DNA of 64,000 nucleotides from Mycolicibacterium rhodesiae JS60 (GCA_000230935.2 AGIQ01000001.1:620001-684000), one strand, 5' to 3'. Positions 26,673-34,942 are shown, counted from the first letter of the stretch. Numbers and translations: made by a program. Notes: generated from the sequence alone by a model not told the origin.

Positions 26673-27713
26673 ATGCCAAGCATCCCCCAGTCATTGCTCT
26701 GGATCTCGCTCGTGGTGCTTTGGTTGTTCGTGCTGGTTCCAATGCTCATCAGCAAGCGCGACAACGTCCGCCGCACCAGCGACGTCGCGCTTGCGACCCG
26801 GGTGCTCAACGGTGGCGCGAAGGCGCGATTCAAGCGCAGCGGGCCGTCGGCGGGCCACCGGCACGACCCGGACTGGCAGCCCCAGGAAGACGACCAATTC
26901 GACGAGCTGGACTCCGACGATGAGGCTGCGCCGTCGCGCACCCGCTCGGTGGTGGTGGTCGCCGCGGTGGTCGAAGAGTCCGAGCCCGACTATCTCGACG
27001 TCGACGTGGTCGACGAGGATTCCGGTGCGCTGCCCGTCGGCGGCACCGCCCGCGTCGCCTCGCCGCAGCCGACCCTGTTCGACGAAGCCCCTGCAGAGGC
27101 CGAGGTGTCGGCGCCCGACGAGCAGGACGAGGCCGAGGCGGTGGCAGAAGGAGAAGCCACCGACACGTTCGAGGCGATCGCCGAGGATGCACCGCAGGAC
27201 GGCACCGCCGACGAATACGAAACCGTCGAGGACACTTCGGGTCTGGAAGCCGAGGAAGAGCCGGCCACGACGGTGACGCCGCGGGCCAACCGGCCGCGGC
27301 GAGCGGAGACGACGGCCGCGGCCGTCGTCGCGCGCAAGTACCGCTTCCGCAAGCGAATGCTGATGGCGATGGCCGCGATCATGGTGATCACCGCAGTGCT
27401 CTCGTTCACCGTCAGCCCCGATCTGTGGTGGGCATGCGGCGGGGCCGGTGCGGTGACGGTGCTGTATCTGGCCTATCTGCGCCGCCAGACGCGGATCGAG
27501 GAGCAGGTGCGCCGGCGCCGCCAGCAGCGGATGGCACGCTCTCGGCTCGGCGTGGAGAACACCGAGGACCGCCAGTACGACGTCGTGCCCTCGCGGCTGC
27601 GCCGACCCGGCGCGGCGGTGCTGGACATCGACGATGAGGACCCGATCTTCGAGCACCTGGACGAGGTCGCGTTCGCCCGCCACTTCGACTTGCCGCGGGC
27701 GGCCGGTCAGTAG
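26673..27713 (+). CDS. GlpR/SepX-like divisome membrane protein
   Basis: 346 residues from an ATG with AAGGAG 9 nt upstream. One N-terminal TM (about 6-24) is followed by conserved KRDNVRRTSDVALATRVL. A long acidic Glu/Asp/Ala-rich disordered region (about 65-205) comes next, then two adjacent TM helices (about 227-245 and 250-267) and a basic C-terminal segment with ending FEHLDEVAFARHFDLP. This is the layout of Rv0996, the actinobacterial SepX and the corynebacterial receptor GlpR. Its position beside moeA1/Glp supports that assignment. Molecular activity is not visible from sequence. Confidence 0.82.
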   Translation: MPSIPQSLLWISLVVLWLFVLVPMLISKRDNVRRTSDVALATRVLNGGAKARFKRSGPSAGHRHDPDWQPQEDDQFDELDSDDEAAPSRTRSVVVVAAVVEESEPDYLDVDVVDEDSGALPVGGTARVASPQPTLFDEAPAEAEVSAPDEQDEAEAVAEGEATDTFEAIAEDAPQDGTADEYETVEDTSGLEAEEEPATTVTPRANRPRRAETTAAAVVARKYRFRKRMLMAMAAIMVITAVLSFTVSPDLWWACGGAGAVTVLYLAYLRRQTRIEEQVRRRRQQRMARSRLGVENTEDRQYDVVPSRLRRPGAAVLDIDDEDPIFEHLDEVAFARHFDLPRAAGQ

Positions 27714-27764
27714 GTCACCGGTTTCGGCTGGGCGGGCTTCGGCTGGTAACCTGCCAGAGACCAA

Positions 27765-27837
27765 GGGGCTATAGCGCAGTTGGTAGCGCGTCTCGTTCGC
27801 ATCGAGAAGGTCAGGGGTTCGATTCCCCTTAGCTCCA
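27765..27837 (+). tRNA. tRNA-Ala (anticodon CGC)
   Basis: 73 nt. The acceptor stem GGGGCTA/TAGCTCC has the alanine identity pair G3:U70. D arm GCGC-AGTTGGTA-GCGC, anticodon stem TCTCG/CGAGA with loop TTCGCAT (anticodon CGC, reads GCG), T arm AGGGG-TTCGATT-CCCCT, discriminator A. CCA is not encoded. Confidence 0.95.
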
Positions 27838-27880
27838 CTCAGTTTCGACGCATCTGACGTTCCGTGATCGAACTCCGGGG

Positions 27881-29011
27881 CTACGCCACCATTCGGTTGC
27901 CGATTTGTCGCTGGCGCAGGGCAATCCGTGCTCGCCAGTCGTCGCTGCCGATCGCGTTATGACTGAAATAGGGCAATCTGGACGGTACCGCGTCGATGTC
28001 GACGACTTCGGCGGTGGGACCGTCGGCTTCGGTGACTGCACGTGCCGTCCGTTGCCAGCGAAACTGCAGGTAACCGCGTCGATGGCCGAGTGTCTCCACC
28101 CAGTTCGTGACTCCTGGATTGTCGTGGGCCACGACGATCCGGATCATCCCGTCGGGATCGACCTGCGCTTGAGTTCCATTCAGCGACGTCTGGTGATTGA
28201 TGTAGTCCAACGAGATGTACCACGGGCTGCCGAGTTGGAAGCCGACGTAGGGGGCGCCGGAGGGCGGCAGTGTGATCACCATGGCCTGCCCGGGGTCGAG
28301 GTTGAAGTGGCCGACCGAGGAGTACTGGGTGGCAAGTCCGCCGGGCGTGAGCCGCGGCGCGACGAGCGTGTTGACTTCGACGTTGAGGTAGAACCACTGG
28401 GGGAACGCCAGCCATGTCTTGATCCGTCTGATGAGTTGTTTGCCGGCTGCCGCATACCGACTGTGCATCAGCTGGGGAGTCGGCGGGCTCGGTGCTGTAC
28501 CGGAGGTGTCAGTGCGCGTGATGGCCAGTGTGCCGCGCTGGGCCGACCAATCGTTGTAGACCTCGCGGATGACGAGCTGGGCGTCGCTGCGAGGGGTGAA
28601 GCGCCATTCGAAGCTGCCATCGGAAGCGATGTCGAGTTCGCGGTCGTCGAACGCGATCTGGTTGTCCGGAACGTTGTCGTCCGTGTACTCACCGCCGAGC
28701 AACTGAAAGCTCAGATCGGTTGTGGTGCCACGGGTCCCGGTCACCACGTACTCATGCTCCGCGCGTAGCGAGGTACCGAAGTACAGGGTGTCGGGATTGT
28801 CCAGGGCCATCTTCGTGAACGGTCCGGTACCGGAGTGCAGGAACGGATGGTCGCGCTGGTAATCGAATACGAGGCGTGTGCATGCCGCCACGCAGCCGGC
28901 CAAGTACTGCAAGCCTTCGAGCAGATCGAATTCGTTCTGCACGTGCGGCGCCTCGCGAACCAGCCGCTCGGCCACGGCGATGCTGTCCACGAATTCCTGT
29001 ACATACGCCAC
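27881..29011 (-). CDS. DUF1214-like protein of unknown function
   Basis: 376 residues from the GTG at 29011, chosen for the GGAGG 4 nt upstream. The frame continues a little further but without a ribosome binding site. No signal peptide or membrane helix is evident. Residues about 85-300 contain beta-rich segments (VVTGTRGTTTDLSFQLLGGEY, FEWRFTPRSDAQLVIREVY) and the C-terminus reads YLQFRWQRTARA, which resembles DUF1214/DUF1254-type proteins. Paralogues are common in mycobacteria, often near CoA-ligase or P450 genes. Function unknown. Confidence 0.7.
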   Translation of the reverse strand: MAYVQEFVDSIAVAERLVREAPHVQNEFDLLEGLQYLAGCVAACTRLVFDYQRDHPFLHSGTGPFTKMALDNPDTLYFGTSLRAEHEYVVTGTRGTTTDLSFQLLGGEYTDDNVPDNQIAFDDRELDIASDGSFEWRFTPRSDAQLVIREVYNDWSAQRGTLAITRTDTSGTAPSPPTPQLMHSRYAAAGKQLIRRIKTWLAFPQWFYLNVEVNTLVAPRLTPGGLATQYSSVGHFNLDPGQAMVITLPPSGAPYVGFQLGSPWYISLDYINHQTSLNGTQAQVDPDGMIRIVVAHDNPGVTNWVETLGHRRGYLQFRWQRTARAVTEADGPTAEVVDIDAVPSRLPYFSHNAIGSDDWRARIALRQRQIGNRMVA

Positions 29012-29166
29012 GGAACCTCCAGTGGTCCAATAATGGAACATCTCGGTCGGTATTTCGAATTAATATGCATCACCGCCGAATGTGTGTCAACGGTGTCGGT
29101 CGTATCCCGTTGTCCGCCAAGGGTGGATCCTGGGGTGCGTACTGATCTCGTAGGCGGACTGCAGTT

Positions 29167-29352
29167 TCAGGACGTCCGGCGCAACCGCTCTACGTCATGC
29201 ACAACGCAGCCCACCCGATCGGCAGCCTCCACGGCCGACAATTCCGGATTGAGCAGGATCTGTAGTTCTGCCGCCGTGAACGTCGGCTCGACGTCCCACG
29301 GTGCCTCGTCCCACCCGGCTTCACTGAAGCCGGAAAACAGCTCGTCGCGCAT
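29167..29352 (-). CDS. Small protein with helix-turn-helix-like segment
   Basis: 61 residues from the ATG at 29352, with GAGG 8 nt before it. The first 30 residues are acidic and aromatic (FSGFSEAGWDEAPWD). The rest, FTAAELQILLNPELSAVEAADRVG to the end HDVERLRRTS, looks like a short HTH used in small actinobacterial proteins. The frame is open further upstream to 29514 but lacks a better start. Unknown function. Confidence 0.5.
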   Translation of the reverse strand: MRDELFSGFSEAGWDEAPWDVEPTFTAAELQILLNPELSAVEAADRVGCVVHDVERLRRTS

Positions 29353-29805
29353 GGGTAGCCTCACGAATAGGGGGGTAGGTCTGAACATTTCGTCATCGAA
29401 ACGCAACGGAGTAATTGCCTCAACGTTTCGGCGGGCGGCATCGCCATCGCCGGATGGTGCTCTGTGGCCGATGATACCGGCGCACGGCCCTGCTCGCTTG
29501 AATCTGTGCCGCACTGCACCCTGGGATCTGGCATGTCAACTTGAAAAACCGTGAACTGGAATATATTTCATGCCAAGTCACGACGGGGCTGAGGGGAGGC
29601 CGACAACTTGGCAGGGCTCGGATCCCGTGTGAAATTCCCCAGGACGGAAGGGCTCGGACAACGCTAGGGGGATAGAGCGGCCCGAGCCCTTCGCTCCTGA
29701 CCGGACTTGGGGGGATGGGTCAGGCATCGCCAATGTAGCTTCCGCCGGTTGCTCGACGCAACAAAAATTAAAGAACTGCAATGTTTTTCGGCAACGATTA
29801 GGACC
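29353..29805. other. 453-bp intergenic region with an inverted repeat
   Basis: No convincing coding frame. An 11-bp inverted repeat (GAAGGGCTCGG at 29647-29657 and its complement at 29682-29692, 24-nt loop) lies downstream of the minus-strand PPOX gene and might end its transcript, although no T tract follows. The 29740-29805 part is AT-rich. Confidence 0.45.
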
Positions 29806-30228
29806 TCAATCGGCGACGTTGAATCCCGCGATGACCTTCGTCGGGGTGATGCGCACGACCAGCTCACCGGGCACGCCGTTGCGACGCCCGTACTGCTCGG
29901 CGCGGTCGGCGCCGACGTAGCGGGCTGCGATCCGGGTCGCGGTATCCAGTAGTTCGTCGGGGTCTTCTGACGTGGCGGCGATCCCCTGCACTTGAACAAA
30001 CGAGAACGGGGGATGTTGGTCATCGACGCAGACCACGACGCGTGGGTCGCGGCTCAGCGCTCGCCCCTTGGCGGCCTGCTTGCCGGTGTTGAAGACCAAC
30101 TGGTTGTCCTCGACGATGAACCAGACGGGCGCAACGAGCGGCCTGCCGTCTGCGGCGACGTATCCCAGCTTGGCCGTACGGGTGCCGTCGGACAGGAAAT
30201 CGATCACATCTTCGGTGAGTTCGTCCAT
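29806..30228 (-). CDS. PPOX-class (F420-type) flavin/deazaflavin-binding protein
   Basis: 140 residues from the ATG at 30228. A TAGCCT hexamer 7 nt before it suggests a leaderless start. The frame extends to 30279 without a reason to prefer it. The split-beta-barrel fold is shown by GTRTAKLGYVAADGRPLVAPVWFIVED, LVFNTGKQAAKGRALSRDPRVVVCVDD and the C-terminal VVRITPTKVIAGF. Mycobacterial relatives bind F420 and reduce biliverdin or xenobiotics. Cofactor and substrate cannot be fixed here. Confidence 0.82.
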   Translation of the reverse strand: MDELTEDVIDFLSDGTRTAKLGYVAADGRPLVAPVWFIVEDNQLVFNTGKQAAKGRALSRDPRVVVCVDDQHPPFSFVQVQGIAATSEDPDELLDTATRIAARYVGADRAEQYGRRNGVPGELVVRITPTKVIAGFNVAD

Positions 30229-30296
30229 GTCATCGAGGCTAGGCGTCGACGCCCACGTCAGCGGCGCGAAATACGACATCGCGGGCCCTCAACAAG

Positions 30297-30458
30297 GTGT
30301 GGCGACGGCACCGGCTCGGCGCGCACGGTCTGGATCCCAATCTCGTCGATGCTCTCAACCGTCAGAAGAACCCGTGCGTCGACGAGGACTACATCGCCCG
30401 GTTCGGTCCGCGGTCGCAGGAGGCCCACCACCAGAAGAACAGCAACCCGTTCTTCTGA
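30297..30458 (+). CDS. Possible small protein (53 aa) or remnant of a longer gene
   Basis: From the GTG at 30297 the frame gives 53 residues, starting VWRRHRLGAHGLDPN and ending HHQKNSNPFF, with strongly GC-rich third positions, which suggests real coding. The same frame is readable back to a TAG at 30240-30242 but offers no ATG or GTG there. No ribosome binding site is visible. It is either a short gene divergent from the PPOX gene or the decayed 3' end of a longer one. I do not recognise the family. Confidence 0.42.
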   Translation: MWRRHRLGAHGLDPNLVDALNRQKNPCVDEDYIARFGPRSQEAHHQKNSNPFF

Positions 30459-30515
30459 GCCAGCGTGTCACCCTGCTGTCAGGGGGACAGCCTCGCAGCC
30501 GCGTGCTGTTCGAGT

Positions 30516-30560
30516 CACCTATCCCCCCGCGCGCACGACGCTTACGCGGGGAGATAGGTG
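30516..30560. terminator. Long hairpin between convergent genes
   Basis: 16-nt arms (CACCTATCCCCCCGCG and CGCGGGGAGATAGGTG) with one mismatch and a 13-nt loop. It lies between the 53-aa frame on the plus strand and the end of the minus-strand secreted-protein gene at 30569, so it can act as a terminator for both. It lacks a clean U tract. Confidence 0.65.
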
Positions 30561-30568
30561 TCGTCGTA

Positions 30569-30919
30569 TTACAGGGCCACGAAAGAGGTCCCGAGCTGCA
30601 CGCCCCAGACCTGCGCTTGCGCGTTCCACACCACCGGCGCGAACGGCGCCCATGGCGGGGGCGGGGGAGCCGGCGGCGCCCAGACTGGCGGGATCACGTT
30701 ATCGACGTTCACCGGCATCCAACGATGACCCGGCGGCGGCAAGCCGTCCTGCCCCGGAGGCAACGGATTGCCAGGCCCACCGACGTTGACGCCCGGCCCC
30801 GGCGGTTGCGGCCACGGCCAGTGCGGGTCGGCCTGGGCAACCCCGGCACCGGCGCCAAGAACACCGGCCCCAATTGCGGCCGCGACAGCAGTCTTGGCGG
30901 CCATGTGCATGATCTTCAT
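30569..30919 (-). CDS. Small secreted proline-rich protein
   Basis: 116 residues from the ATG at 30919, preceded by GAAGGAG at 8 nt. A signal peptide (about 1-30, ending VAQA) is followed by a Pro/Trp/Gly-rich mature part (DPHWPWPQPPGPG, WAPPAPPPPPWAPFAP) and an Ala/Val C-terminus. There are no cysteines. Such short exported proteins are common in mycobacteria and are of unknown function. Confidence 0.75.
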   Translation of the reverse strand: MKIMHMAAKTAVAAAIGAGVLGAGAGVAQADPHWPWPQPPGPGVNVGGPGNPLPPGQDGLPPPGHRWMPVNVDNVIPPVWAPPAPPPPPWAPFAPVVWNAQAQVWGVQLGTSFVAL

Positions 30920-31110
30920 GTTCGATACTCCTTCGTCATTGGGTCTGCGCCGAATGCTGATCGGCATGCGACACGTTCTCGCAGACATCGGGAACTGAGA
31001 ACGGGTAGCGTCCGCGCCACGTCGTCCAGCGCCTATCCCTACCCACTGGGTATATCGACCCCGGACGGACGTGGCGTTACCCACGGGATCTGCCGTGTCA
31101 TGAATAAAAG

Positions 31111-31122
31111 TGACTGGAGTCA
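31111..31122. promoter_or_regulatory. TetR operator upstream of the regulator gene
   Basis: TGACT-GG-AGTCA, with the same half-sites as the palindrome in front of the membrane operon at 31778. It lies 49-60 bp before the ATG of the TetR gene and upstream of its TATTCT -10, so it could mediate autoregulation. Confidence 0.6.
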
Positions 31123-31170
31123 GCAAATGATCAGCCGTGTGATCGCGCCGGCACCCGATATTCTCGGACC

Positions 31171-31773
31171 ATGTCGGTGGTAGATAAACCGTCCGCGCGC
31201 GAGGCCAAACGTCTCCAGACCCGCGAGCGGCTGATGGGTGCGGCGATAGCCGAGTTCAAGCGGTCGGGGATCGCGGTGGCCGACGTCGGGGCCATCGTGT
31301 CCGCCGCCGGGGTCGCACATGGCACATTCTTCTTCCATTTCCCGACAAAGGAACACGTGCTGCTGGAGTTGGAGCGCCGCGAAGAAGAACGCATCGCCAA
31401 GCAATTCGCCCGCTACCTGGCGGATTCGGAGCACGACCTCGCCTCGACGCTCAATGAGGCTGTTCGCCTGGTGATGGGACTGGAGCGCAGGCTCGGTGCA
31501 GTTTTGTTCAAAGACTTTCTAGCGCTGCACTTTTCGCAGACCCGACCGACGGATGAGAGCAAAGAGCACCCGGTGGTCGTCGCGGTCGCCGGAGAGATCG
31601 AGCGGCTTCAGCAGCGCGGTCAGGTCGATTCCGCGGTGATTCCCATCAACAGCGCGGTTTTCTTTTTGTTGGGCCTCTACGCGCTGCTCACGACCACCCA
31701 CGACTGGCCGGCACAGCGCGCGATGATCGACGACTACGTGACCAGGACACTTTGCAGTATTGAGTCGCGCTAG
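31171..31773 (+). CDS. TetR-family regulator of the membrane operon
   Basis: 200 residues. The N-terminal HTH reads LQTRERLMGAAIAEFKRSG...VGAIVSAAGVAHGTFFFHFPTKEHVLLEL. The C-terminal ligand domain (about 60-195) is variable, with a hydrophobic FFLLGLYALL helix. TATTCT at 31159-31164 lies 6 nt before the ATG, so the start is probably leaderless. It is followed after 23 bp by the first membrane gene, with a perfect palindrome between them, so it most likely represses that operon and itself. The ligand is unknown. Confidence 0.9.
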   Translation: MSVVDKPSAREAKRLQTRERLMGAAIAEFKRSGIAVADVGAIVSAAGVAHGTFFFHFPTKEHVLLELERREEERIAKQFARYLADSEHDLASTLNEAVRLVMGLERRLGAVLFKDFLALHFSQTRPTDESKEHPVVVAVAGEIERLQQRGQVDSAVIPINSAVFFLLGLYALLTTTHDWPAQRAMIDDYVTRTLCSIESR

Positions 31774-31777
31774 TTTT

Positions 31778-31793
31778 ACTGACTATAGTCAGT
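31778..31793. promoter_or_regulatory. Perfect palindromic operator covering the operon -10
   Basis: ACTGACTATAGTCAGT is a perfect 16-bp palindrome. Its centre contains TATAGT (31784-31789), which lies 7 nt before the GTG at 31797 and is thus the likely -10 of a leaderless promoter. Repressor binding would occlude RNA polymerase directly. Its half-site recurs upstream of the TetR gene. Confidence 0.8.
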
Positions 31794-31796
31794 TTT

Positions 31797-32492
31797 GTGA
31801 GCCTGGCTTCGTCCATACCTACTGGCGGCGGACTCGATGAGCACGTGGCAGACTCCCGGCTGGCGCAGCGGCAAGCCGATCGCTGGCTGATCTCCGGCAG
31901 CATCCTCATCGGCTCGGCCGCCCTCGGCGTGTTCGGCCTGCCGTTGTTCCTGCGCGGGGTGTGGCTATTGCGACGGGCGCAACGCCATGGGCTGACGGTG
32001 CGGCCGATGCTGGTCACGCTGCTCGGATACCTCGTGATCATCGACGCGGCGATCAACGCCGTCGGCTGGGCGCTGGACATGGTCGGCAACCACACACTGC
32101 TGGCCCGGGTGCTGCTGACCGGCTGGGGCAATATGTTCGACGCCGGCTACTTCTGGCACTTCAACGAACTGTGGATCGGCGGTGCGGCCGGGCCGGGGGA
32201 GAAGGGCTGGGAGGTCGGGCTCATTCTCACCGTGTTCACGATGCGCATCGCGGCCGCGATCGGGTTTTTGCAGATGAAGCGGTGGGGTCATCAGTGGATG
32301 ATCGTGACCTGCTGGATGGGCGTGGTGATCTGGTGCGGCTATGTGTTCAACATGACGATGTATGCCGATGTCCGCTACGCCGGTGTGGTGTTGCCGGTGA
32401 TCGGCTGGTGGCTCTACGACATCTTCTACATCACACCGTTTCTCGCGATTCCTTATCTGCACACGGTCAACCGCGAAATCTTCTCCGACTGA
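31797..32492 (+). CDS. Polytopic membrane protein A1 of the NorQ/NorD-type operon
   Basis: 231 residues from the GTG after the operator. About five TM helices (near 28-50, 66-90, 138-160, 172-192 and 200-222). Conserved polar/aromatic segments shared with the second copy include [19 protein letters not shown] between helices 2 and 3 and [13 protein letters not shown] before helix 4, offering His, Glu, Asp and Cys as possible metal or catalytic residues. The last 79 residues are identical to the paralogue at 35071. I do not recognise a named family. A resemblance to proteins annotated as AveC-type spirocyclases is possible but unverified. As first gene it should be the most highly expressed part of the operon. 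Confidence 0.8.
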   Translation: MSLASSIPTGGGLDEHVADSRLAQRQADRWLISGSILIGSAALGVFGLPLFLRGVWLLRRAQRHGLTVRPMLVTLLGYLVIIDAAINAVGWALDMVGNHTLLARVLLTGWGNMFDAGYFWHFNELWIGGAAGPGEKGWEVGLILTVFTMRIAAAIGFLQMKRWGHQWMIVTCWMGVVIWCGYVFNMTMYADVRYAGVVLPVIGWWLYDIFYITPFLAIPYLHTVNREIFSD

Positions 32493-32493
32493 A
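32253..32493 (+). repeat. Duplicated block, copy 1 (gene-conversion tract)
   Basis: Bases 32253-32449 are identical to 35533-35729. After two mismatches (32450 and 32453) the identity resumes to 32493, just past the stop codon. The 5' parts of the two genes differ throughout. A sharp change from divergent to identical sequence inside a gene indicates recent recombination between the copies. Confidence 0.95.
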
Positions 32494-32504
32494 AGGGGCA
32501 GTTG

Positions 32505-32609
32505 ATGGGGTACCTCTGGGAGATCCTTCGATACGTGGCCGCGTGGGGCGGCACGATCCTGATCATCGCGTTCTGGTACTGGCTGTTCTCGAACATCGGC
32601 ACCTTCTGA
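32505..32609 (+). CDS. Single-helix membrane microprotein (34 aa)
   Basis: ATG at 32505 with AAGGGG 6-7 nt upstream. It encodes MGYLWEILRYVAAWGG followed by TILIIAFWYWLFSNIGTF. It is one hydrophobic aromatic-rich helix, 12 bp after A1 and 6 bp before the NorD-like gene. Its size and position recall small accessory subunits of membrane enzymes (CcoQ type). No homologue is recognised. It falls below usual gene-calling limits. Confidence 0.72.
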   Translation: MGYLWEILRYVAAWGGTILIIAFWYWLFSNIGTF

Positions 32610-32615
32610 TCCGCC

Positions 32616-34145
32616 GTGGCTGAACTCTCCGATGCTCGCGCGACGGCCCTGGAGCGCAGCTGTGCCGTCACCGCGGTCGCGCTGAGTGCGCAACGCCGAG
32701 AAGGTGTTCGGCTCGTCACGGGTCAACACCGATCTTTCGGGCTGAACGCGGCGCTGGCCTACGTCCACGTCCCGTACCCGCCCATCATCGGCGACTGGAC
32801 TCGCCGGACCATCACATGCGCTGTGGCGCTGCAGTGTTCGCCGTCAAAGGAGCGGATCACCAAGTATCGGCTCCATGAACTGTCCAGCCGCGAGCTGCGT
32901 GCGCTCACGCTTGTCGAGGCCGGTGTGGCGGTGGGCTGGATCGCGTCACGCTGGCCGGGGCTGCTCCCCGAGCTGCGGCGAGCGCTGCCTGACCTGGAGC
33001 CCGTGGCGGGCGACACCGGGGCCGAGGAGATGCTCAACCGGGCAATCACCCTGGCGCGCCACGAGAAACAACTGAGTATCGACCCGCTGATGGGCACCCT
33101 GCCGTTGGCGCACACCGCGCCAAAGGCATTGGGCGACAAGCTACGCCGAACGTTCGGCCGCATGCCGTGGACGACGACGCAGAAGCGTACGCCACAGCCA
33201 TATTCGGTACCGGTCGGCGGCGACGGCGGCGTACGCAACGCCAACCTCCCGCCGCCGAGCCGGCCGCAGGACAACGACCTGGACATCACGCCGGATCACC
33301 GTCCCGGCATTCCCTACCCGGAATGGAATGCGTGGACGAAGAAGTTCATGCCCGATCACGTTGCGGTGCTGGAGTATCCCCATAACCACACCCGGGAGAC
33401 CGGATCGAGCCCCGTCGACCTGCGCAAGTGGTTCGAGGAACACACCCATCGGGCCATGAAGAACGGCCTCGAAGACGGTTCGGACATCGACGTCGAACAG
33501 TATGTCAGCCACTACGTCGATATGGCCACCGGCAAGGCGGCCGAACCGCGGATCTTCCGTGAGTTGCTGCCGGTTTGCCGAGACGTGACCACCGCGCTGC
33601 TTCTGGACGGCAGTTCGTCGTTGGGCACCCACGGCGGCCGGATCTTCCGCTTGGAACTCGCCTGTGCTGACGCCCTGTCGCGCGCGATGAGATTCGCGAG
33701 GGAACGCCACGGCGTGTTCGTCTTCACCGGCAACACCAGGCACCGCGTCGAAGTGCGCTGCCTCAAGGATTTCGACGATGCGAGGTTCGCTCCGCCCAGC
33801 AAGCTCGGCTTGGAAACCGGCGGCTACACGCGGCTCGGTGCACCGTTGCGGCACTTGACGAGTCGGCTGTTGGCCCAGCCGTCGGAGCGACGTCTGCTTC
33901 TCGTCATCGGCGACGGCCTGATCTCCGACGAAGGCTATGAGGGCCGCTACGCCTGGGCCGACACCGCCCACGCCGTCGAGGAAGCCAACGATGCCGGGGT
34001 CTCGGTCTACTACGTCGGCGTCGGGCCCACCCGAGTCGACCCACTGCCGGAGGTCTTCGGACCTCGCCGCTCCCAACGCATCCGGCGAGTCGACGAACTC
34101 CCGCGGGTGCTGGCACACGTGCATCGAGAGTTGGTGTCGATATGA
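32616..34145 (+). CDS. NorD/CbbO-like VWA-domain protein
   Basis: 509 residues from a GTG 6 bp after the microprotein gene. The N-terminal 300 residues are alpha-helical and without motifs. A Pro-rich linker lies near 195-220. The C-terminal VWA domain (about 325-505) begins TALLLDGSSSLG with MIDAS Asp331 and later has VIGDGLISDEGY. NorD and CbbO proteins pair with NorQ/CbbQ ATPases and activate metalloenzymes such as NO reductase or Rubisco. The stop overlaps the ATPase gene by 4 nt (ATGA). The client here is presumably the membrane proteins of the same operon. Confidence 0.85.
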   Translation: MAELSDARATALERSCAVTAVALSAQRREGVRLVTGQHRSFGLNAALAYVHVPYPPIIGDWTRRTITCAVALQCSPSKERITKYRLHELSSRELRALTLVEAGVAVGWIASRWPGLLPELRRALPDLEPVAGDTGAEEMLNRAITLARHEKQLSIDPLMGTLPLAHTAPKALGDKLRRTFGRMPWTTTQKRTPQPYSVPVGGDGGVRNANLPPPSRPQDNDLDITPDHRPGIPYPEWNAWTKKFMPDHVAVLEYPHNHTRETGSSPVDLRKWFEEHTHRAMKNGLEDGSDIDVEQYVSHYVDMATGKAAEPRIFRELLPVCRDVTTALLLDGSSSLGTHGGRIFRLELACADALSRAMRFARERHGVFVFTGNTRHRVEVRCLKDFDDARFAPPSKLGLETGGYTRLGAPLRHLTSRLLAQPSERRLLLVIGDGLISDEGYEGRYAWADTAHAVEEANDAGVSVYYVGVGPTRVDPLPEVFGPRRSQRIRRVDELPRVLAHVHRELVSI

Positions 34146-34927
34146 CAGAGACCTATCTCGCCCTCGGCAATGAGATCAAGCTCTTCGAACAGGCGTTCCG
34201 CCAACGCATCCCAGTCATGCTGACCGGCCCGACGGGCTGCGGAAAGACGCGGCTGGTTGAGCACATGGGTCTGCTGCTGGGCCGGCCGGTCGTCACGATC
34301 AGCTGCCACGACGACCTCACCAGCTCAGATCTGGTCGGCCGGTTCATGGTCACCGGTGGGGACGTCGTGTGGACGGACGGCCCTCTCACCCGCGCGGTGA
34401 AGGACGGTGCCATCTGCTATCTGGACGAGGTCGTCGAAGCCCGCCACGATTCGCTCGCGGTGCTGCACTCGCTGACCGATCATCGGCGGACCCTCTATCT
34501 GGACCGGGCTGCTGAGGTGGTGCGGGCGCCAGCGGAATTCATGCTGGTGTGTTCGTACAACCCCGCCTACCGCAGCTCGCTCAAGGAACTCAAACCCTCA
34601 TTCCGGCAACGCTTCGCGACGCTCTCGATGAGTTATCTGCCGCCGGAACGCGAAGCGCAGGTGGTGGTCGCCGAAACGGGGGTCGCACTGGCGACCGCCC
34701 GGCGGTTGGTCGGGTGCGCGGTCGCGATTCGCACTGCTGACGAGGCGTTTCACTTCGAACCGCCGTCGACACGGGTGCTGGTCACCGCGGCGCAGTTGAT
34801 CACCGCGGGCGCAGGCGAACTGGAGGCTGCCGGCGCGTGCATTCTGGCCCCGCTGAGCACCGACGGTGCGATCAGCGACGGGCTGCGTGAAGTGGCGGCA
34901 GCCTGTCTGGCTGCCGCGGATCTCTAG
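34142..34927 (+). CDS. CbbQ/NirQ/NorQ-type AAA+ ATPase
   Basis: 261 residues. Walker A GPTGCGKT (29-36), Walker B ICYLDE (Asp95-Glu96), a sensor segment LVCSYNPAYRSSLKELKPSFRQRF containing the arginine-finger region, and the short C-terminal lid. The SFRQRF motif is typical of the CbbQ/NirQ/NorQ/GpvN subgroup of MoxR ATPases. It forms hexameric rings that use ATP with the VWA partner to remodel a client enzyme. Start and overlap with the NorD-like gene indicate coupling. Confidence 0.92.
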   Translation: MTETYLALGNEIKLFEQAFRQRIPVMLTGPTGCGKTRLVEHMGLLLGRPVVTISCHDDLTSSDLVGRFMVTGGDVVWTDGPLTRAVKDGAICYLDEVVEARHDSLAVLHSLTDHRRTLYLDRAAEVVRAPAEFMLVCSYNPAYRSSLKELKPSFRQRFATLSMSYLPPEREAQVVVAETGVALATARRLVGCAVAIRTADEAFHFEPPSTRVLVTAAQLITAGAGELEAAGACILAPLSTDGAISDGLREVAAACLAAADL

Positions 34928-34942
34928 GAAAGGTGGACTGAC

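Noticed and set aside
29578..29781. 67-codon minus-strand frame downstream of the PPOX gene
   Set aside because: No ribosome binding site, mixed third-position composition and an inverted repeat inside it; more likely non-coding.
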